Assembly (NCBI RefSeq): GCF_001894805.1
Contig: NZ_BCWX01000002.1
Coordinates: forward strand, 1,364,001-1,428,000
Direction of reading: 5' to 3'
DNA length: 64,000 bases
Source: Rhodococcus globerulus NBRC 14531
GTDB taxonomy: Bacteria > Actinomycetota > Actinomycetes > Mycobacteriales > Mycobacteriaceae
Below are positions 18,471 to 26,775 of this stretch, one piece after another (the stretch's first letter is position 1; each line of letters begins with the position of its first letter). A program made the translations under genes and the position numbers. Below the pieces are notes generated by a model. That model did no database searches, was not told where the DNA came from, and saw nothing but the letters and a program-made list of their open reading frames with translations.

Positions 18471-19823
18471 TCAGGAATTGCGGAGAAAATGTTCCAGCAC
18501 GCGTGTTCCGAACAGTAGTGCGTCCACCGGCACCCGCTCGTCGACGCCGTGGAACAGCGCGGTGAAATCGAGTTCCGGCGGCAACTGCAGCGGCGCAAAC
18601 CCGAAGCACCGAATCCCGAGCTTCGCGAAGGCCTTTGCGTCGGTGCCCGCGGAGAGCATGTAAGGCACGGTGCGCGCGCCTGGGTCATGGGCCAGGATTG
18701 CGTCGTTCATCGCGTCGACAAGATGACCGTCGAACGTTGTCTCGTACGAGTCGAGTTTCGTGATCCACTCTCGGGTGACGTCGGGTCCGATCAGGGCGTC
18801 GACGGTGCGCTCGAACTCGGCTTGACGGCCGGGAAGCACACGGCAGTCGAAGACAGCCTCGGCTGTCTGAGGAATGACATTCGCCTTGTAACCGGCTTTG
18901 AGCATGGTCGGATTGGCGGTGTCGCGGAACGTTGCACCGATGATGTTGGAGATGCTCCCCAGCTTCGCGAGTGTCCCGTCGATGTCCGGTGACGTCGGGC
19001 CGAAGTCGAGCCCGGTTTCCTCGCCGACCGCGGTCAGGAACTCCGCGACCGAATCGGAGATCACGATCGGGAATTCATGCGCGCTCAGGCGGGCCACCGC
19101 ACCGGCCAACGTTGCCACTGCGTTGTCGTCGTGCAGGAAGGAGCCGTGTCCGGCTCGGCCTTTTGCGGTGAGCCGCATCCAGCCAAGTCCCTTTTCCGCG
19201 GTCTCCACGACATACAGCCGACGGTCGGTTCCGTCCGGACGCGGAACGGTCAGCGAGAATCCGCCCACTTCACCGACTGCTTCAGTGACGCCCTCGAACA
19301 GATCCGGACGGTGCTCCACAAGCCACTGGCAGCCGTACTTGCCGCCTGCCTCTTCATCGGCAACAAAGGCAAACACAAGATCACGCGGCGGCACTGTTCC
19401 CTCTGCCTTGAACTGCCGCGCCAGGGCCAGGATCATCCCGACCATGTCCTTCATGTCGACGGCGCCACGTCCCCAGATGTAACCGTCCTGCACGGTGCCG
19501 GAGAAGGGGTGAACACTCCAGTCGGCGGGCTCGGCCGGGACGACGTCCAAGTGCCCGTGCAGCATGAGAGCCCCACGGCCGGACTCGGCGCCTTTCAACC
19601 GGGCAAACACATTGCCGCGTCCGGGCGCGCCGGATTCGACGTACTCGGTCTCGTATCCCACTTCCTGAAGTTGGGCGGCGACCCATTCCGCGCACGCCCG
19701 TTCACCCTTGGTTGTTTCGAGTTCTCCCGTATTGGATGTGTCGAACCGGATCAGTGAGCTGACAAGTTCGACAACTTCGCTTTCAGCGCGAGAAGGACCT
19801 GAGTTATTCGGCGATAAGGACAT
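18471..19823 (-). CDS. M20-family metallopeptidase / deacylase (DapE-ArgE type)
   Basis: 450-residue cytosolic zinc hydrolase of family M20. Metal-binding and catalytic motifs: [15 protein letters not shown] (first His and the catalytic Asp), [11 protein letters not shown] (bridging Asp), [12 protein letters not shown] (catalytic Glu pair), and a late His in [12 protein letters not shown] dimerisation domain inserted around residues 200-320 ([16 protein letters not shown]) is typical. The substrate could be N-acyl amino acids or dipeptides; it is larger than DapE and not assignable. It is divergent from the tRNA-Leu gene. The order pyrD-PEBP-M20 is the same as I recall around Rv2139-Rv2141c. 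Confidence 0.9.
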   Translation of the reverse strand: MSLSPNNSGPSRAESEVVELVSSLIRFDTSNTGELETTKGERACAEWVAAQLQEVGYETEYVESGAPGRGNVFARLKGAESGRGALMLHGHLDVVPAEPADWSVHPFSGTVQDGYIWGRGAVDMKDMVGMILALARQFKAEGTVPPRDLVFAFVADEEAGGKYGCQWLVEHRPDLFEGVTEAVGEVGGFSLTVPRPDGTDRRLYVVETAEKGLGWMRLTAKGRAGHGSFLHDDNAVATLAGAVARLSAHEFPIVISDSVAEFLTAVGEETGLDFGPTSPDIDGTLAKLGSISNIIGATFRDTANPTMLKAGYKANVIPQTAEAVFDCRVLPGRQAEFERTVDALIGPDVTREWITKLDSYETTFDGHLVDAMNDAILAHDPGARTVPYMLSAGTDAKAFAKLGIRCFGFAPLQLPPELDFTALFHGVDERVPVDALLFGTRVLEHFLRNS

Positions 19824-19901
19824 GTCACTTTCCTACCACCGAAACACCCGCCGCGGCGGCATGGACGTGGTCCGACCTGGCGATTTGGGCAACCTCACCG
19901 A

Positions 19902-20029
19902 ATCGGATACTCTTTCCCAGCACCGAGAAATCGGGGCCGAGTCCGAGTGGCGGAATGGCAGACGCGCTAGCTTGAGGTGCTAGTGTCCTATTAACGGACG
20001 TGGGGGTTCAAGTCCCCCCTCGGACACTC
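19902..20029 (+). repeat. 128-bp direct repeat, copy 1 (tRNA-Leu with its leader)
   Basis: Identical over 128 bp to 20712-20839. The repeat covers the -10-like GATACT, the leader, the full tRNA and the three bases after it. Similarity starts a little earlier, at a shared CGATTTGGG (19881 and 20690), with one base difference in spacing. The copies are 810 bp apart. Confidence 0.95.
19941..20026 (+). tRNA. tRNA-Leu(GAG), copy 1
   Basis: 86-nt class II tRNA. Acceptor arms are GTCCGAG (19941-19947) and CTCGGAC (20019-20025), with discriminator A. The anticodon stem CTAGC/GCTAG encloses loop TTGAGGT, giving anticodon GAG. A long variable arm (GTGTCCTATTAACGGACGT) and T-arm GGGGGTTCAAGTCCCCC are present. 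CCA is not encoded. An upstream GATACT at 19906 with a weak TTGGGC 15 bp before it may be the promoter. Confidence 0.97.
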
Positions 20030-20041
20030 GAATAAACAACC

Positions 20042-20076
20042 AATGACTCCAGCTGATGAAGCTGGGGTCATTTTTT
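20042..20076 (+). terminator. Rho-independent terminator after tRNA-Leu copy 1
   Basis: A 13-bp stem AATGACTCCAGCT / AGCTGGGGTCATT with a 5-nt loop and one G-T pair, followed by TTTTTT. It lies 15 bp after the tRNA. Confidence 0.88.
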
Positions 20077-20131
20077 GTTCACTATGTACCGAATGCCGGA
20101 AATCCGGACATTCCGTGTGCTTGACTCGTTT

Positions 20132-20653
20132 ATGCGCAAATCACTGCTGGTCGCAGCGTTGCTCGGTACGTCCGTGATTGTCACGGCAATGCCGGCGGGA
20201 GCCGCTACGCAGACCTGGGACGGTGACTACTCGGTCAAGCGGTTCGCAGCCTCGAAAACGGGCACCAGTCTCGCGGCGAGTCAGTGGGAACCGGACTTCT
20301 CTGATATCTACACTTTCGAAACCGATTGCTCCGCCGAACCCTGTGTCGCCACCGTGATCGCCGGGCCGGCGCCGGCTAATCCGACTTTGCCTCAGCCTGC
20401 GCAATACACGTGGGACGGCACCAGTTGGGTTCATCCGTACGACTGGGAATGGGACTGCTATCAGGGTGAGGGTGTACCCAAAGTGATGGCGCCGGCTCAT
20501 TCCTTGGCCTATTACACGCCACAGCCAGACGGCACCCTGGTCGGTTCGTGGCGCACCGACATCTACGGCGGCCCCTGCGACGGTTCGGTGATCATGGACG
20601 TCGCGGCCTACCCCGTCGCTCCGAATCCGGGACCATTCGGCAGCGGCAGCTGA
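20132..20653 (+). CDS. Exported protein of unknown function
   Basis: 173-residue protein with a clear Sec signal peptide (MRKSLLVAALLGTSVIVTAM, cleavage likely after AGA at residues 22-24). The mature domain is about 150 residues, Trp/Tyr-rich, begins TQTWDGDYSVKRFAASKTG and has four Cys (in FETDCSAEPC, EWDCYQG, GGPCDG) that could make two disulfides. It resembles small secreted mycobacterial proteins of unknown function. The ATG at 20132 is chosen because the signal peptide begins there; no good ribosome site is seen. It is the only gene between the two tRNA-Leu copies and may have been duplicated or inserted together with one of them. Confidence 0.8.
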   Translation: MRKSLLVAALLGTSVIVTAMPAGAATQTWDGDYSVKRFAASKTGTSLAASQWEPDFSDIYTFETDCSAEPCVATVIAGPAPANPTLPQPAQYTWDGTSWVHPYDWEWDCYQGEGVPKVMAPAHSLAYYTPQPDGTLVGSWRTDIYGGPCDGSVIMDVAAYPVAPNPGPFGSGS

Positions 20654-20711
20654 CACGTCTGAACAGGACAAACGTCCACACCGCCGACGCGATTTGGGAG
20701 AGCGGGACAGC

Positions 20712-20839
20712 ATCGGATACTCTTTCCCAGCACCGAGAAATCGGGGCCGAGTCCGAGTGGCGGAATGGCAGACGCGCTAGCTTGAGGTGCTAGTGTCCTA
20801 TTAACGGACGTGGGGGTTCAAGTCCCCCCTCGGACACTC
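20712..20839 (+). repeat. 128-bp direct repeat, copy 2 (tRNA-Leu with its leader)
   Basis: Identical to 19902-20029; sequences diverge immediately on both sides apart from a short CGATTTGGG match at 20690. This copy has its own, different terminator. Confidence 0.95.
20751..20836 (+). tRNA. tRNA-Leu(GAG), copy 2
   Basis: Same 86-nt sequence as the gene at 19941-20026, with anticodon GAG, intact acceptor, anticodon and T arms. Both copies look functional. The leader with GATACT at 20716 is also duplicated. Confidence 0.97.
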
Positions 20840-20857
20840 TGTGTTGAGACAGACAGG

Positions 20858-20890
20858 AAAAGCTCCGGTTCATTGAACCGGAGCTTTTCT
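20858..20890 (+). terminator. Rho-independent terminator after tRNA-Leu copy 2
   Basis: A 15-bp perfect stem: arm AAAAGCTCCGGTTCA at 20858-20872 and its complement at 20874-20888, with essentially no loop base until the stem opens. It ends in TTTTCT. It differs entirely from the terminator of copy 1. Confidence 0.85.
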
Positions 20891-20960
20891 CGTAAAAGGC
20901 CAAGTTCCCACACCGGGAACAGACCGCGCGAGCGGCGATCGAGATGGAACAGAAGTTCAC

Positions 20961-22460
20961 GTGGATACAGACACACGGCAGTTCGACGTAACGGATACAG
21001 AATCTGCGGGAGCAGAACTGGCCGGACTCGACCCCGCAGAACTCGAAATCTGCTTGAAGGTTCTGCGCGAAGCAGCCGAACTCGACGACGAGCATCCCGA
21101 CTCGATCATCATGCAGCGTGCCGTCGGCCACCTGTTCAAACGACTCAAGAAGAAGCGTCGCCTCGCCTCGCGTGCGGCGGTCAACGACGCCGACCGCAGT
21201 GTCGTCGCCGCAACGGCGACGGGATCACCGGATCGAATCGACGACGAAACCGCCGGCATACCCATCACGTCCAACACTGCCGGGGCAATCGCGGGCACCC
21301 TTATCAAGGCGCGTCCCTGCTACATCTGCAAGCAGCGCTACACCCAGGTCGACGCGTTCTATCACCAGTTGTGCCCGGACTGCGCCGCAACTTCCCGCGC
21401 CAAGCGTGACGCCAGCACAGACCTGACCGGACGCCGCGCACTCCTGACCGGTGGCCGCGCCAAGATCGGCATGTACATCGCGCTTCGCCTCCTGCGCGAC
21501 GGCGCCCACCTGACGATCACCACGCGATTCCCCAACGACGCGATCCGGCGCTTCAAAGCGATGGAAGACAGCGCCGACTGGATTCATCGCCTTCGCATCG
21601 TCGGCATCGACCTCCGCGACCCTGCGCAGGTAGTCGCCCTTGCCGATTCCGTTGCAGCACAAGGCCCTCTCGACATCCTGATCAACAACGCCGCCCAGAC
21701 CGTGCGCCGCTCCCCCGGCGCGTACGGCGCTCTGGTCGACGCCGAATCCGGCGCACTGCCGGCGGGCGAACTCCCCGATGTCGTGACCTTCGGCAAAACC
21801 AGCGACGCGCATCCCGCAGCGCTCGCAGGCTCACTGTCCGACGTCGCAGCCATCACGTCCGGAAATCTCTCCGCCGACGCCGTCAGCTCGCTCGCGCTGG
21901 TCGCGAAATCCGCGTCACCCGATCGCATCGAGCAGGGCATCGCCATCGATGCCGGCGGACTCCTCCCCGACCTCGCACACACCAACAGCTGGGTTCAGAC
22001 CGTCGAGGAAGTTGATCCGATCGAGCTTCTCGAAGTGCAACTCTGCAATTCGGTTGCTCCGTTCATTCTGGTCTCGCGCCTGCGCCCGTCGATGGCGGCA
22101 GCAGCAGCGCGTCGTAAGTACGTCGTGAACGTCTCCGCGATGGAAGGCCAGTTCAGCCGCGCGTACAAGGGTCCTGGTCACCCGCACACCAACATGGCGA
22201 AAGCAGCACTGAACATGCTCACTCGCACCAGCTCCAAGGAAATGCTCGAGGACGGCATCCTCATGACTGCCGTCGACACCGGGTGGATCACCGACGAGCG
22301 CCCCCACTTCACCAAGATGCGCCTCGCCGACGAGGGTTTCCACGCTCCGCTCGACCTTGTCGACGGCGCCGCCCGCGTGTACGACCCCATCGTTCAGGGC
22401 GAACTGGGCGTCGACATCCATGGCTGCTTCCTCAAGGACTACAAGCCCTCACCCTGGTGA
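20961..22460 (+). CDS. SDR-like protein with N-terminal helical domain and Cys4 module
   Basis: 499-residue protein with three parts. Residues 1-70 are helical and acidic/basic (LDPAELEICLKVLREAAELDD, FKRLKKKRR). Residues 118-143 contain a zinc-ribbon-like pair, Cys120-X2-Cys123 and Cys138-X2-Cys141. From about residue 155 a short-chain dehydrogenase fold begins, with TGGRAKIGMYIALRLL as nucleotide-binding loop and ILINNAAQTV as the NNAG-type motif. The active site is odd: the SDR Ser is kept (NVSAMEG), but the position of the Tyr in YxxxK reads HTNMAK, with His in place of Tyr and Lys retained. The start is a GTG. Function is unknown. Confidence 0.82.
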   Translation: MDTDTRQFDVTDTESAGAELAGLDPAELEICLKVLREAAELDDEHPDSIIMQRAVGHLFKRLKKKRRLASRAAVNDADRSVVAATATGSPDRIDDETAGIPITSNTAGAIAGTLIKARPCYICKQRYTQVDAFYHQLCPDCAATSRAKRDASTDLTGRRALLTGGRAKIGMYIALRLLRDGAHLTITTRFPNDAIRRFKAMEDSADWIHRLRIVGIDLRDPAQVVALADSVAAQGPLDILINNAAQTVRRSPGAYGALVDAESGALPAGELPDVVTFGKTSDAHPAALAGSLSDVAAITSGNLSADAVSSLALVAKSASPDRIEQGIAIDAGGLLPDLAHTNSWVQTVEEVDPIELLEVQLCNSVAPFILVSRLRPSMAAAAARRKYVVNVSAMEGQFSRAYKGPGHPHTNMAKAALNMLTRTSSKEMLEDGILMTAVDTGWITDERPHFTKMRLADEGFHAPLDLVDGAARVYDPIVQGELGVDIHGCFLKDYKPSPW

Positions 22461-22501
22461 GAGAGGTGACCGCACACACCTCACCGTCTCGATGTGGCGA
22501 T

Positions 22502-22529
22502 CTCGACACCCCATATACGCCGTGTCGAG
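22502..22529 (+). terminator. Hairpin after the SDR-like gene
   Basis: 8-bp arms CTCGACAC/GTGTCGAG around a 12-nt loop, 41 bp after the stop codon, with no T-run. It is possibly a terminator or an mRNA-stabilising hairpin. Confidence 0.45.
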
Positions 22530-22604
22530 TACCGCATTTGAGGTAGCGCTCGGCAATACCGCGCGATAATGGACCCCGACACTGCCCACCGCCTCGGAGG
22601 AACC

Positions 22605-23018
22605 ATGACGATTGCCGTCGTACACAAGGACAGCCCGGAGGGCCGCGCGGCAATTGTCCACGGAGCACGAGAATCCGTGAATCGGCGCGAGCAACTTGTT
22701 GTCCTGCACGTACTCGACGACGTCAATGTCCCGGACACCGACGAAGACAGCGCGGCTTTACGCGGCGAGATCCAGTCTGCGCTGGACGCCGGCGGATTCG
22801 CTCAAACACCGTGGGAGCTCCGCACCACCGAACACGACGGCGATCCAGTGACCGCGCTGGTCGAGTTGGTCGATGCCGTCGAAGCCGATCTGTTGATCGT
22901 GGGAACGCGTCGTATGTCCCCGATCGGCAAGTTCCTACTCGAGCGCCCGCTGCAGCGGCTACTGCTCGAAGTCGAGGTCCCGATCCTCGTCGTGAAGGAA
23001 CCTCTACCTGCGGAGTGA
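22605..23018 (+). CDS. Universal stress protein (UspA family)
   Basis: 137-residue single-domain Usp protein, cytosolic. It has the N-terminal strand TIAVVHKDSPEGRAAIVHGAR and the C-terminal block ADLLIVGTRRMSPIGKFLLE...VPILVVKEP. The usual ATP-binding pattern G-x2-G-x9-G-S/T is incomplete (GKFLLERPLQR in place of a Gly-Ser), so nucleotide binding may be weak. The ATG at 22605 has GGAGG 4 nt upstream; an upstream in-frame ATG at 22569 is rejected. It probably has a stress-protective role, not further defined. Confidence 0.88.
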   Translation: MTIAVVHKDSPEGRAAIVHGARESVNRREQLVVLHVLDDVNVPDTDEDSAALRGEIQSALDAGGFAQTPWELRTTEHDGDPVTALVELVDAVEADLLIVGTRRMSPIGKFLLERPLQRLLLEVEVPILVVKEPLPAE

Positions 23019-23062
23019 GCTCACTCACACGCATTCGGGTCCCGCATTTGTAGGCTGACTAC

Positions 23063-24355
23063 ATGACCGGACCCGTGAGTGACCGCAATATCGACAGTCG
23101 ACCCGAGCGCGAACTCGACATCATCGTCTACGGAGCTACCGGCTTCGTCGGCAAACTCCTTGCCGAATACCTCGTTCAGCATGCACCCGCCGGAACGAAG
23201 ATCGGCCTCGGCGGGCGTTCCCTCGAGAAGCTGACCGCCGTGCGGGCCGGATTGGGTGCTGCGGCAGCCGAACTCCCCCTCGTTGTCGCCGACGCCGATG
23301 ATTCGACCGCCTTGAAGGCGCTTGCCGAACGAACGCACGTCGTAGCTACGACGGTCGGTCCGTATGCCAAGTACGGCCATCAGTTGGTTCACGAATGCGC
23401 CGCCGCGGGAACCCATTACGTCGACCTCACCGGTGAGGTTCTCTTCCACCGCGAGAGCATCGACGCCAATCACGAACTTGCCGTGTCGACAGGTGCCCGC
23501 ATCGTCCATTCGTGCGGCTTCGATTCCGTCCCTTCCGATCTTGGGGTCCATGTTCTTCACAAGCTGATCGAAGCGGACGGCGCCGGGGAGTTGACGGACA
23601 CCACGCTGGTGGTCACGTCACTGCGCGGCGGCGTCAGCGGCGGGACCATCGATTCACTCCGCACGCAGATCGACGTGTCGAAACACGATGCACGGTTGCG
23701 GAAACTCGCGGCCTCGCCTTACTCGCTGAGCCCCGATCGCGCCAGCGAACCCGATCTGGGAAAGCAGAGTGACGCCACGGTGGTCGACGGCCGAAAGATC
23801 GATCCGTCGCTGCACGGCTGGAAGGCGCCCTTCTTCATGGCGTCCTACAACACCCGAGTCGTGCGACGCAGCAATGCCCTTCGCGAGTGGGCCTACGGCC
23901 GAAAGTTCAAGTACACCGAGGTGATGAACGTCGGTTCGTCTGTGGTCTCACCGGTGATCGCCGGCGGCGTTGCCGTGGGACTCGGCGCCTTGATCGCAGG
24001 CCTCGCACTGCCGCCGACGCGTTTCCTCCTCGACAAGGTTCTGCCGTCCCCGGGCGAGGGACCAAGCGAGGACACTCAGAGCAAAGGCCACTTCACCCTC
24101 GACGTATTCACGGTGACCACAACGGGCGCGCGCTACACCTCGCGTGTCCGGGCCAAAGGCGACCCGGGATATAGTGCTACCGCAGTGATGCTCGGCGAAT
24201 CAGCGCTGAGTCTTGCTGTCAGTAACGCAGAATTGCCCGATAACGCAGCATTACCCAACGCTGCAGGCGTCCTCACCCCGGCCACAGCCTTGGGGGATGT
24301 CCTGGTCGAACGTCTGCGTCGTAGCGGTTTCGAGATCTCCGCAGGCCGGTTGTGA
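23063..24355 (+). CDS. Saccharopine-dehydrogenase-like NAD(P)-binding protein (trans-acting enoyl reductase family)
   Basis: 430-residue protein with an N-terminal Rossmann fold ([19 protein letters not shown], residues 18-36; GGRSLEKL) of the saccharopine dehydrogenase family. In mycobacteria the related Rv2953 is a trans-acting enoyl reductase in lipid synthesis, and Rv2449c is a paralogue of unknown function. Conserved blocks include [21 protein letters not shown], and [17 protein letters not shown] hydrophobic segment [23 protein letters not shown] near residue 295 suggests membrane contact. A role in envelope lipid metabolism is inferred only from family. Confidence 0.85.
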   Translation: MTGPVSDRNIDSRPERELDIIVYGATGFVGKLLAEYLVQHAPAGTKIGLGGRSLEKLTAVRAGLGAAAAELPLVVADADDSTALKALAERTHVVATTVGPYAKYGHQLVHECAAAGTHYVDLTGEVLFHRESIDANHELAVSTGARIVHSCGFDSVPSDLGVHVLHKLIEADGAGELTDTTLVVTSLRGGVSGGTIDSLRTQIDVSKHDARLRKLAASPYSLSPDRASEPDLGKQSDATVVDGRKIDPSLHGWKAPFFMASYNTRVVRRSNALREWAYGRKFKYTEVMNVGSSVVSPVIAGGVAVGLGALIAGLALPPTRFLLDKVLPSPGEGPSEDTQSKGHFTLDVFTVTTTGARYTSRVRAKGDPGYSATAVMLGESALSLAVSNAELPDNAALPNAAGVLTPATALGDVLVERLRRSGFEISAGRL

Positions 24356-24461
24356 TGTATCCATCGAGGCTCTGTCCACCTGCGAGATACTCACGAGTAA
24401 CATTGATTGTGGTTCATGGCACCCGTCGTGGTGCTCCGATTTCGGAAAAGTGAGGCTATTC

Positions 24462-26645
24462 ATGACTGAGCGCGTTCAGGTCGGCAGTCTGCAGGTTGCC
24501 AAGGTTCTCTACGACTTCGTGGTCGAGGAGGCTCTGCCAGGCACCGGTGTAGATGCCGAGACCTTCTGGGCCGGCGCTGACAAGGTCATCACCGAGCTCG
24601 CGCCGAAGAACCGCGCCCTGCTTGCCAAGCGCGACGATCTGCAGGCGCAGATCGATCAGTGGCATCGCAACCAGGCCGGCGCTCCCATCGACGCCGCCGC
24701 ATACAAGGCGTTCCTGCAGGAAATCGGATATCTCCTGCCCACACCCGCCGAGTTCTCCGTGACGACCACCAACGTCGACACCGAGATCACCTCAACCGCG
24801 GGCCCGCAGTTGGTCGTCCCGATCCTCAATGCCCGCTTCGCGCTCAACGCCTCCAATGCTCGCTGGGGTTCGTTGTACGACGCGCTCTACGGCACCAACG
24901 CCATCTCCGAGGAGAACGGCGCCGAGAAGGGTTCGGGCTACAACAAGGTCCGCGGCGACAAGGTCATCGCCTGGGCTCGTGAATTCCTCGACGCGGCAGC
25001 ACCTCTCGCGTCGGGATCGCACGCCGATTCGACCAAGTACTCGATCGACGGCAGTGAGCTGAAGGTCACCCTGGCGGATGGCACTGTCACGACGCTCGCC
25101 CAGCCGGAGAAGTTTGTCGGCTACCTCGGTGAGAAGGACGCGCCCACCAGCATTCTGCTGCGCAACAACGGACTGCACGCCGAGATCCAGATCGACGCGT
25201 CCTCCCCGATCGGCAGCACCGACGCGGCCGGCGTCAAGGACGTCGTTCTCGAATCCGCGGTCACCACGATCATGGACTTCGAGGATTCGGTCGCCGCTGT
25301 CGATGCCGACGACAAGGTCGTCGGTTACCGCAACTGGTTGGGCCTGAACCGCGGCGACCTGTCCGAGGAGATCAAGAAGGGCGCCAAGTCCTTCACCCGC
25401 ACGCTCAACGGCGACCGTAAGTACACGGGGGTCGACGGCAGCGAACTCAGCCTGCACGGTCGTTCACTCCTGTTCGTCCGCAACGTCGGTCACCTCATGA
25501 CCAACCCGGCGATCCTCGACGCCGACGGCAACGAGGTTCCCGAGGGCATTCTCGACGCGTTGATCACCAGCGCCTGTGCTGTCCACGGCTTGTCGATCAG
25601 CGACGCCAACGGCCCGCTCGACAACAGCCGCACCGGCTCGATCTACATCGTCAAGCCCAAGCAGCACGGTCCCGAGGAAGTTGCCTTCACCACCGAACTG
25701 TTCGGCCGTGTCGAGCAGGTCCTCGGTCTTCCGGCGAACACGCTCAAGGTCGGCATCATGGACGAAGAGCGTCGTACGACGGTCAACCTCGCTGCCTGCA
25801 TCAAGGAAGCCGTCGACCGCGTTGTCTTCATCAACACCGGCTTCCTCGACCGCACCGGCGACGAGATCCACACCTCCATGGAAGCCGGCGCGATGGTGCG
25901 CAAGGCCGAGATGAAGAAGCAGAAGTGGATCGGCGCGTACGAGGACTGGAACGTCGACACCGGCCTGGCCTGCGGTCTGCAGGGCAAGGCTCAGATCGGC
26001 AAGGGCATGTGGGCCATGACCGAACTGATGGCGGACATGCTCGAGCAGAAGATCGGCCACCCCAAGGCCGGCGCCAACACCGCCTGGGTGCCTTCGCCCA
26101 CCGGCGCCACCCTGCACGCGACGCACTACCACCGCGTCGACGTGTTCGCGGTTCAGGACGGCCTGAAGGGTAAGCCGCGCGCGAGCGTCGACGACATCCT
26201 GACCATTCCGCTCGCCCCCAGCACCGACTGGACGGACGCGGAGAAGAAGGAAGAACTCGACAACAACTGCCAGTCCATCCTCGGCTACGTCGTCCGGTGG
26301 ATCGACGCGGGCGTCGGCTGCTCCAAGGTTCCCGACATCCACGATGTCGCCCTCATGGAGGACCGCGCAACGCTACGCATCTCGAGCCAGCTGCTCGCCA
26401 ACTGGCTGCGTCACGGCATCGTCAGCGAGACCGATGTCGTGAGCGCACTCGAGCGCATGGCACCGGTTGTCGACCGCCAGAACGAGGGCGACGCGGAATA
26501 CCGGAACATGGCACCCGATTTCGATTCCAACATCGCCTTCCAGGCCGCGAAGGAACTGATCCTCGAAGGCGCGAAGCAGCCCAGCGGATACACGGAGCCG
26601 ATCCTGCATCGCCGCCGCCGCGAGTACAAGGCCGCCAACGCCTGA
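24462..26645 (+). CDS. glcB: Malate synthase G
   Basis: 727-residue cytosolic malate synthase G, condensing glyoxylate with acetyl-CoA to malate; with isocitrate lyase it makes the glyoxylate shunt that lets cells grow on acetate and fatty acids. Length and motifs fit isoform [19 protein letters not shown] with the metal-binding acids, [34 protein letters not shown] and the C-terminal [21 protein letters not shown]. The start is the ATG at 24462 (MTERVQVG), preceded by GTGAGG. The longer frame to 24213 is a shadow of the preceding gene. It is followed by a strong hairpin at 26663-26700 and by a VWA gene, the same order I recall for Rv1837c-Rv1836c. Confidence 0.96.
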   Translation: MTERVQVGSLQVAKVLYDFVVEEALPGTGVDAETFWAGADKVITELAPKNRALLAKRDDLQAQIDQWHRNQAGAPIDAAAYKAFLQEIGYLLPTPAEFSVTTTNVDTEITSTAGPQLVVPILNARFALNASNARWGSLYDALYGTNAISEENGAEKGSGYNKVRGDKVIAWAREFLDAAAPLASGSHADSTKYSIDGSELKVTLADGTVTTLAQPEKFVGYLGEKDAPTSILLRNNGLHAEIQIDASSPIGSTDAAGVKDVVLESAVTTIMDFEDSVAAVDADDKVVGYRNWLGLNRGDLSEEIKKGAKSFTRTLNGDRKYTGVDGSELSLHGRSLLFVRNVGHLMTNPAILDADGNEVPEGILDALITSACAVHGLSISDANGPLDNSRTGSIYIVKPKQHGPEEVAFTTELFGRVEQVLGLPANTLKVGIMDEERRTTVNLAACIKEAVDRVVFINTGFLDRTGDEIHTSMEAGAMVRKAEMKKQKWIGAYEDWNVDTGLACGLQGKAQIGKGMWAMTELMADMLEQKIGHPKAGANTAWVPSPTGATLHATHYHRVDVFAVQDGLKGKPRASVDDILTIPLAPSTDWTDAEKKEELDNNCQSILGYVVRWIDAGVGCSKVPDIHDVALMEDRATLRISSQLLANWLRHGIVSETDVVSALERMAPVVDRQNEGDAEYRNMAPDFDSNIAFQAAKELILEGAKQPSGYTEPILHRRRREYKAANA

Positions 26646-26662
26646 TTCACCTCTCTCAACTC

Positions 26663-26700
26663 GAACAGCCTCGACGCCGCTCCCGGTGTCGAGGCTGTTC
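26663..26700 (+). terminator. Hairpin terminator after glcB
   Basis: 13-bp perfect stem (GAACAGCCTCGAC with its complement) and a 12-nt loop, 18 bp after the glcB stop. No U-run, as is common for actinobacterial terminators. Confidence 0.7.
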
Positions 26701-26775
26701 GCGTTGGCCCCGAAGATTCGTCACTAGACTGGCTCTCGGCAGAGATCGTCGAGTGAGCAAGGTAGGGCAGCGTAC

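Noticed and set aside
23013-23026. GAGTGAGCTCACTC palindrome at the stop codon of the universal stress protein gene
   Set aside because: Perfect but short, partly coding, and not a known operator; chance in GC-rich sequence is plausible.
24213-24461. Extension of the glcB frame upstream to 24213
   Set aside because: The added part is a shadow of the preceding saccharopine-dehydrogenase-like gene; family proteins start at MTERVQVG (24462).
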